Source of the DNA: an uncultured Acetatifactor sp.
GTDB taxonomy: Bacteria > Bacillota > Clostridia > Lachnospirales > Lachnospiraceae
Assembly (NCBI GenBank): GCA_910586215.1
Contig: CAJUGH010000004.1
Span: 108,186-172,185, forward strand
Direction of reading: 5' to 3'
DNA: 64,000 bases
Under the pieces are notes generated by a model. The model was given only the letters and a program-made list of their open reading frames with translations. It had not been told where the DNA came from and did not search any database. The translations under genes and the position numbers were made by a program. Positions 60,011 through 64,000 of the stretch are shown one piece after another (position 1 is the first letter of the stretch; each line of letters starts with the position of its first letter).

Positions 60011-60580
60011 TCACACTTCCTTCTTCCAGGAACCCAGACGCTTCCTGGCCCTGTGAATGGCAATCTTCACCTGGGGAACGGTCTGTTGCAGGATATAGGC
60101 AATCTCCCGGTAACTCCTGCCCTCCACGGCATACAGGTACAAGGCTTTCCTCTGGGTCTTAGGAAGTTGCCCGATCTGCGCCACAAGCTGTAGCCTGCAC
60201 TCTTTCTTCAAGTAGGCTTCTTCCGGAGACTGCTCCCGGCCCGGCTGTGCCTCCAGCCACTGTTCTCCTTCGCCTTCCAAAAGCAGTTCTTCCTTCCCGG
60301 CTTTCCTCAGACAGTCAATGGATTTGTGCCGGACCATCCCATGCAGATAAGTGCGGAAGGGAAACGCAGGCTGGTACCGCCCACGATGGACATAGAGATC
60401 TGCAAAGCAGTCCTGGGCAATATCCTGAGCCAGCATTTTGTCCAGGCCCATACGTTCCGCGGCCCATATGACTTCCTGGTAATAGCGCAGCACCAATACT
60501 TCGAAGGCCTTTCTGTCATCCCTGACAGAGAGCGCCATCAGTTCCTGGTCTGTCAACTCCTCCAGGCCACACCGTTCCAC
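60011..60580 (-). CDS. ECF RNA polymerase sigma factor
   Basis: 189 residues from a GTG at 60580 (read M, then ERCGLEELTDQELMALS), AGGAGG 10 bases upstream. Region 2 (about 25-90: FEVLVLRYYQEVIWAAERMG, DIAQDCFADLYV and FPFRTYLHGMVRHKSIDCLR) and region 4 (about 125-180: LPKTQRKALYLYAVEGRSYR, then an HTH ending IHRARKRL) are complete. It leads an operon of a membrane protein, an ABC ATPase and two permeases, so it probably controls that transporter after an envelope signal. The frame stays open upstream without family similarity. Confidence 0.88.
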   Translation of the reverse strand: MERCGLEELTDQELMALSVRDDRKAFEVLVLRYYQEVIWAAERMGLDKMLAQDIAQDCFADLYVHRGRYQPAFPFRTYLHGMVRHKSIDCLRKAGKEELLLEGEGEQWLEAQPGREQSPEEAYLKKECRLQLVAQIGQLPKTQRKALYLYAVEGRSYREIAYILQQTVPQVKIAIHRARKRLGSWKKEV

Positions 60581-60797
60581 CTTCCCTTCACCTCCTTCCT
60601 GCTCCCTGCAACCTGCCCAGGATGTATCCTGGCCCGGACAATCCCGTCTTCTCCAGCCATGTCTTTGCCGTACGGGGCGGCTCCATGGAATCCCCATGGA
60701 GCCGCTTTGTGAAAAGCAGCCAACTGTCTTCCTGTTTCTATATTCGTCCCAGTCAGCCAGAAGTTACACCTGGAATAAAAATTTGCAGGATTTTTCT

Positions 60798-61426
60798 CTA
60801 CATTCTCTCTTCCTGCGAACAATACACGGAAATAACCTGCTGCACAAATGCAGCAGTACCATCCCCGCCTGCCCTGTCAATATTTTTCCGGAAGCGTTCA
60901 TCCCCTACATACATCTGCCCTAATCCCTGCAAGATTTCATCGGTGCATACATAGTAGTGATCCGTGATGAATTTCTGCAAAGCAGCTATTTTTTCCTGTA
61001 CCTCCTCTGCCGCAGGTGGTAAGTGCCGAAGCGCCCCCAGTCCGGAAAACTGGCCTGACAGCTGGTTCGCTATCTCATTCTGTTCCTCCTGGGACTGTGT
61101 TGCCACCCTTTGCGAGAAATCCTGGTAAGCCTGTGTATTCCCCCACCTTGCCTTAGCCTCTGCTTTATACTGCTCTATCTCACTCTTGTCAAAAACTTCA
61201 AAACCCATTGCCATGTCTCCTTTTCTTTGTATTTCACGGGCAAAGCTAATCAGATCCCCTATGTGTTTATATTGTAATTCCAACAGTCTGATTTGCCGGT
61301 CAAGCGCCTCTGACGGGTCAAAACCGGGACTGTCCAGAATTCCTTTGATTTCTTTTAAGGGAAACTGTAATTCACGAAATAATAAAATATTCTTGTGAGT
61401 TTACTGACTTCTTTTACTGTCCGCAT
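60798..61426 (-). pseudogene. MerR-TipAS regulator with its DNA-binding domain deleted
   Basis: ATG 61426 follows AGGAGGAAG and reads MRTVKEVSKLT, the start of a MerR helix-turn-helix. Next, in another frame, comes ILLFRELQFPLKEIKGILDS, the end of the MerR domain; about 45 residues with the recognition helix are missing. The TipAS ligand domain then runs intact to 60798 (GFEVFDKSEIEQYKAEAKAR, and YCVCTDEIL-like HYYVCTDEIL). TipAS domains bind thiopeptides. AAAGGAG lies 9 bases before the internal ATG at 61208, so TipAS alone could still be made. The gene is divergent from the ABC-F gene. Confidence 0.82.
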
Positions 61427-61530
61427 CCTTCTTCCTCCCGTGTCATTTCAGTCTAATCTATCACGTTACGTCAGAGTCAATAGTAATTTTGAAAAAACAC
61501 CATGTCAATAAATATTTTGAAGAGACACCG

Positions 61531-61559
61531 TTGACATCCCATGGAATATCCCTTATAAT
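61531..61559 (+). promoter_or_regulatory. Consensus promoter of the ABC-F gene
   Basis: TTGACA (61531-61536), 17 bp, TATAAT (61554-61559), both perfect. The preceding 30 bases repeat part of this region: TTTTGAA and ACACC occur twice, 26 bp apart. Confidence 0.88.
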
Positions 61560-61595
61560 CAAAGAAAATCTTTGGAGAACAGAAAGGACGCGGGA

Positions 61596-61610
61596 ATGAT
61601 TATTCGGTAA
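61596..61610 (+). CDS. Possible leader peptide 1 (4 residues)
   Basis: MIIR then stop, with AAAGGA 8 bases upstream. It sits about 30 bases after the expected transcription start in the ABC-F leader. Very short, so only tentative. Confidence 0.35.
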   Translation: MIIR

Positions 61611-61647
61611 TGATCACCAGACAACAGGACACTAGAAGGGAAGGAGA

Positions 61648-61695
61648 ATGTCTCTTTCTTTTGCATGCTTTGTTTGTAGGGATTATCTGCCGTAA
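61648..61695 (+). CDS. Possible leader peptide 2 (15 residues)
   Basis: MSLSFACFVCRDYLP, ATG 61648 with AAGGG 7 bases upstream. Translation of such a peptide could sense ribosome-targeting drugs. A T7 run follows at 61712-61718 after a weak stem, a possible first pause or termination site. Confidence 0.45.
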   Translation: MSLSFACFVCRDYLP

Positions 61696-61739
61696 TAATC
61701 ATGCTTATGCGTTTTTTTGTCTTCCAGGACATTTTGACA

Positions 61740-61789
61740 GATGGCTTTTGTCCGATGGACGACTTTTGTCTGATGGACGACTTTTGTCC
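61740..61789 (+). repeat. 18-bp tandem repeat in the ABC-F leader
   Basis: GATGGACGACTTTTGTCT (61754-61771) and GATGGACGACTTTTGTCC (61772-61789), preceded by a shortened copy (61740-61753). Each unit can form a GGAC/GTCC hairpin. Confidence 0.75.
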
Positions 61790-61894
61790 ATTTCCATGGG
61801 CAGCGGGCCGGGACAGCTTTGGCCAGACTGGCATGCGCATACAGTTGTGTTCCTTGTCAGGGCCGACATAGAATCAGCCTGGCAGATAGCAGGT

Positions 61895-61923
61895 AATCCC
61901 TCTGAAGACAGGAGGGATTTTTT
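61895..61923 (+). promoter_or_regulatory. Attenuator hairpin containing the ABC-F ribosome site
   Basis: AATCCCTC (61895-61902) pairs with GAGGGATT (61912-61919) and is followed by TTTT, a complete terminator one base before the ATG at 61925. GGAGGG, the ribosome site, is in the 3' arm, so the same stem can block both transcription and translation. Confidence 0.8.
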
Positions 61924-61924
61924 C

Positions 61925-63439
61925 ATGCAGCAAAAATTATATCTACAGGCAGAACATATTACCTTGCGTTTCGGGGAACAAAAGATCCTGGATTTTGACA
62001 GGTTTGTGGCATACCAGGGGGAGCGCATTGGCCTGGTAGGGGCCAACGGTGCAGGCAAGACCACACTCCTAAGGGTGCTGTCCGGGGAACTGGAACCAGA
62101 TACAGGAACTGTGAAGACCATGTGTGACACCCACTTTTTCCGGCAGTTTTCAGAAGGTGTGGATCCCCTTGAACTGGATGGAAAGGAAATGAAGACCCTG
62201 CAGGTCCAGAATAAGGTCTGGCAGGACATGGTCAGCGGCGGTGAGGATACCAGGATACGGCTGGCCTGGATGTTCAGCAGCGGGAAGCAGCTGGTCTTCC
62301 TGGACGAACCTACGGCCAACCTGGACAACAAGGGTATCACCCTACTTAGGCAGAAACTCCTGGAACTGGATACCATGATTATCGTCAGCCATGACCGGGC
62401 ACTGCTCAACGCTCTCTGCACCAGGATCGTGGAGATCCGGGATGGCAGGCTCACCAGTTATGACGGCAACTATGATGCATACACCCAGCAGAAAAAACAG
62501 GCTGTGCAAAGACAATGGACAGAATACGAGAATTATACCAGTGAGAAGAAAAGGCTGGAAAAAGTGTATATCCAGAAAAAGCAGAAAGCCGCTTCCATGG
62601 AAAAACTGCCTAAGGGAATGTCCCCCCGGGAGGCAGGACTTCGGAATTTCCTCTCCAGACATCCCAAGGACGCAAAAGCCCGAAGGATGGAAGCTTCTGC
62701 CAGGAATGTGCGGGAACGGCTGGAACATATGGAAGTAAAGGAAAAGCCCCGGGAACTGCCGAAGATACGCCCGGATTTCCGCCTGACCGATCCACCGGAA
62801 AATGCCGTGGTAATCCGGGGAGAGGGAATCTCTTTCTCCTACGAAAATGGCCGGGAGATCTTCCAGGATGCCTCCTTCCAGATCCCGAATAAAAGCCGGG
62901 TTGCCATCGTAGGGGAAAACGGCGCCGGGAAGACCACCCTCTTAAACCTGATCAGACAATCCCTCCCCCTGGAAAAGGGTTCCATTTATATAGTGCCCAA
63001 GGCTTCCATCGGACTCCTGGACCAGAACATGGCCACATTGGATTATGAAAAAACCGTCCTGGAAAACGCGATGGCAGAAAGTGTACAGACGGAAAAACTG
63101 ACCCGGACGATCCTGGCCAGGCTCCTGCTGTCCGCAGAAGATATCCGCAAAAAAGCTGGCGTCCTGTCCGGCGGGGAACGGATCAAGCTGTCTTTCGCAA
63201 AGCTGTTCGTGGGCAGGGCCAATGTCCTGATCCTGGACGAGCCAACCAATTACCTGGACATTCCCTCGGTGGAAGCCCTGGAGGAAATGTTCTCGGAATA
63301 TGAAGGGGTTCTTGTGTTCGTATCCCATGACGAGGCCTTTATCCGGGCCTGCGCAACACAGATCCTGGAAATAAAGAACGGGAAGATTCTGCCCTATCCG
63401 GGGACGCCGGATGCATATTTTGCCCAGAACTTCTGGTGA
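61925..63439 (+). CDS. ABC-F ribosomal protection protein (antibiotic target protection)
   Basis: 504 residues from ATG 61925 (MQQKLYLQAEHITLRFGEQK), GGAGGG 8 bases upstream. Two ATPase domains: Walker A GANGAGKTT (39-47) and GENGAGKTT, signatures SGGEDTRIR and SGGERIKLS, Walker B VFLDEPTANLD and LILDEPTNYLD. No transmembrane segments. The interdomain linker (about 175-270, KKRLEKVYIQKKQKAASMEK) is the part that reaches the peptidyl transferase centre. Size and leader fit the Vga/Lsa/CplR-like group giving lincosamide, pleuromutilin or streptogramin A resistance; the drug range is inference. The frame is open for 315 bases upstream, but this is the regulatory leader. Confidence 0.88.
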   Translation: MQQKLYLQAEHITLRFGEQKILDFDRFVAYQGERIGLVGANGAGKTTLLRVLSGELEPDTGTVKTMCDTHFFRQFSEGVDPLELDGKEMKTLQVQNKVWQDMVSGGEDTRIRLAWMFSSGKQLVFLDEPTANLDNKGITLLRQKLLELDTMIIVSHDRALLNALCTRIVEIRDGRLTSYDGNYDAYTQQKKQAVQRQWTEYENYTSEKKRLEKVYIQKKQKAASMEKLPKGMSPREAGLRNFLSRHPKDAKARRMEASARNVRERLEHMEVKEKPRELPKIRPDFRLTDPPENAVVIRGEGISFSYENGREIFQDASFQIPNKSRVAIVGENGAGKTTLLNLIRQSLPLEKGSIYIVPKASIGLLDQNMATLDYEKTVLENAMAESVQTEKLTRTILARLLLSAEDIRKKAGVLSGGERIKLSFAKLFVGRANVLILDEPTNYLDIPSVEALEEMFSEYEGVLVFVSHDEAFIRACATQILEIKNGKILPYPGTPDAYFAQNFW

Positions 63440-63466
63440 TCTGTCCCAGGTGCCTACAGATTGTAA

Positions 63467-63500
63467 AAGGCCAGGAACCTGTTCACGGGTTCCTGGCCTT
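63467..63500 (+). terminator. Terminator between the ABC-F gene and the Rpn gene
   Basis: AAGGCCAGGAACC pairs with GGTTCCTGGCCTT around a 7-8 base loop. It is strong and symmetric, with poor T-runs, and serves converging genes. Confidence 0.8.
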
Positions 63501-63527
63501 ATGCTTTCCTATTCTATACATCCTGTT

Positions 63528-64000
63528 CTATTCTGCCTGCCTTGCCTTCAGCTCCTTCACTTCGTCAAGAGAAAGTCCGGAGATATCTGCAATCTCTTCT
63601 AGCGCATATTTTCCTGCCGCCAGCATTTTTTTAACCGTATTGACTGCCCCTTCCCTTATGCCTTCCCTTATGCCTTCCTTTATGCCCTCCTGTATAGATT
63701 CTTTTCTCATATCTTCCATTGCTTTGCACATGATTAAGATACCCTCCTTACTTTCCTTGAAAAACCGGACTCTGTCTGCCAATGTTCCATAATACATATC
63801 CGCTGCGTCCGTACAGGAGAAATCATGCATTAACTTCCCAATGGGCGTATCGCTGCGGTAAGTGCCATTAACATACAGTATGTGCGAACCGTCCTCAAAT
63901 CTTTCCCCGGTTCCTAAAAAGCACCGCTCAACCGGATAGAGCGGTAGCCCTTTTCCCATTACGTCATTCTCTGTGATAAAGATTACCCACGTTTCCGGCA
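63528..64000 (-). CDS. Rpn family PD-(D/E)XK nuclease, 3' part (runs off window end)
   Basis: About 157 residues of the C-terminal part. The frame continues past the window edge: PETWVIFITENDVMGKGLPL is the conserved core of the Rpn/'PD-(D/E)XK nuclease family transposase' group. EGIKEGIREGIREGA is the typical repeat of this group, and the C terminus (YALEEIADISGLSLDEVKEL) is a small helix-turn-helix tail. Rpn proteins promote RecA-independent recombination in E. coli. The catalytic N-terminal part is outside the window. Confidence 0.85.
   Translation of the reverse strand, partial: PETWVIFITENDVMGKGLPLYPVERCFLGTGERFEDGSHILYVNGTYRSDTPIGKLMHDFSCTDAADMYYGTLADRVRFFKESKEGILIMCKAMEDMRKESIQEGIKEGIREGIREGAVNTVKKMLAAGKYALEEIADISGLSLDEVKELKARQAE

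Noticed and set aside
61610..61924. A 105-residue N-terminal extension of the ABC-F protein
   Set aside because: It has no ABC-F similarity and contains the leader repeats and attenuator; GGAGGG and ATG 61925 give the normal start.
1..64000. CRISPR array, prophage, rRNA or tRNA genes
   Set aside because: I saw no spacer-repeat array, phage structural genes, integrase or recognisable rRNA/tRNA sequence by reading; a tRNAscan or Infernal run was not possible.

Overview
The window looks like chromosomal DNA of an anaerobic, gut-type Clostridia (Bacillota), most likely a GC-rich member of the Lachnospiraceae. The signs are the order yicC-remA-gmk-rpoZ-rimO-pgsA-cinA, a SpoIIM-like protein, a Spo0A C-terminal-domain protein, a FeoB-associated Cys-rich protein, YesM/YesN-type sugar two-component genes with an LplB/YtcP-type ABC importer, consensus sigma-A promoters, and strong AGGAGG ribosome sites with some TTG and GTG starts. 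I saw no rRNA, tRNA or CRISPR. The genus is inference.

Layout. 1-3.1 kb: the 5' end of a transaldolase-family gene, then a lipoprotein and a PP2C-like/Ser-Thr kinase fusion. 3.5-9.8 kb: a minus-strand operon of polysaccharide deacetylase, pyrH, frr, uppS, cdsA, dxr and rseP. 9.9-14.2 kb: small proteins, DAHP synthase (plus strand), SpoIIM-like protein and an aminotransferase. 14.4-24.2 kb: rny, the LexA-type recA-recX pair, and the cinA-to-yicC operon. 24.4-31.1 kb: rqcH, degV, a lipid II/polysaccharide flippase, glgA and an orphan Spo0A DNA-binding domain. 31.7-35.4 kb: TetR, a LolD/FtsX-type ABC pair and holA. 35.5-55.8 kb: a carbohydrate-use region with three minus-strand glycosidase genes, a two-component system, an ABC sugar importer, a broken GH43 gene, an (alpha/alpha)6-type protein and a GH29 fucosidase. 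55.8-60.6 kb: an ECF sigma factor with a multi-subunit ABC transporter. 60.8-63.4 kb: a broken MerR-TipAS regulator divergent from an ABC-F ribosome-protection gene with an attenuator leader. The window ends in an Rpn-type nuclease gene cut by the edge.

The most unusual feature is a family of short intergenic elements, called family A here, with five full copies plus two truncated ends. Ends are GTTACTGTTCAC or close variants, and four copies have near-perfect 8-bp flanking duplications. One copy is inserted inside another, and the central hairpin changes sequence between copies while still pairing. This looks like a non-autonomous mobile element with conserved secondary structure. A second hairpin repeat, family B, occurs twice in direct orientation and brackets the three-gene glycosidase cassette. 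Several genes (AAA/PD-(D/E)XK, GH43, MerR-TipAS) share a decay pattern in which both ends survive and the middle is lost.

How the genes work together: the housekeeping operons couple isoprenoid and phospholipid precursor supply, ribosome recycling and quality control, and DNA repair. The accessory half senses and imports oligosaccharides and trims galactosyl, rhamnosyl and fucosyl linkages, and carries antibiotic and envelope stress response modules.
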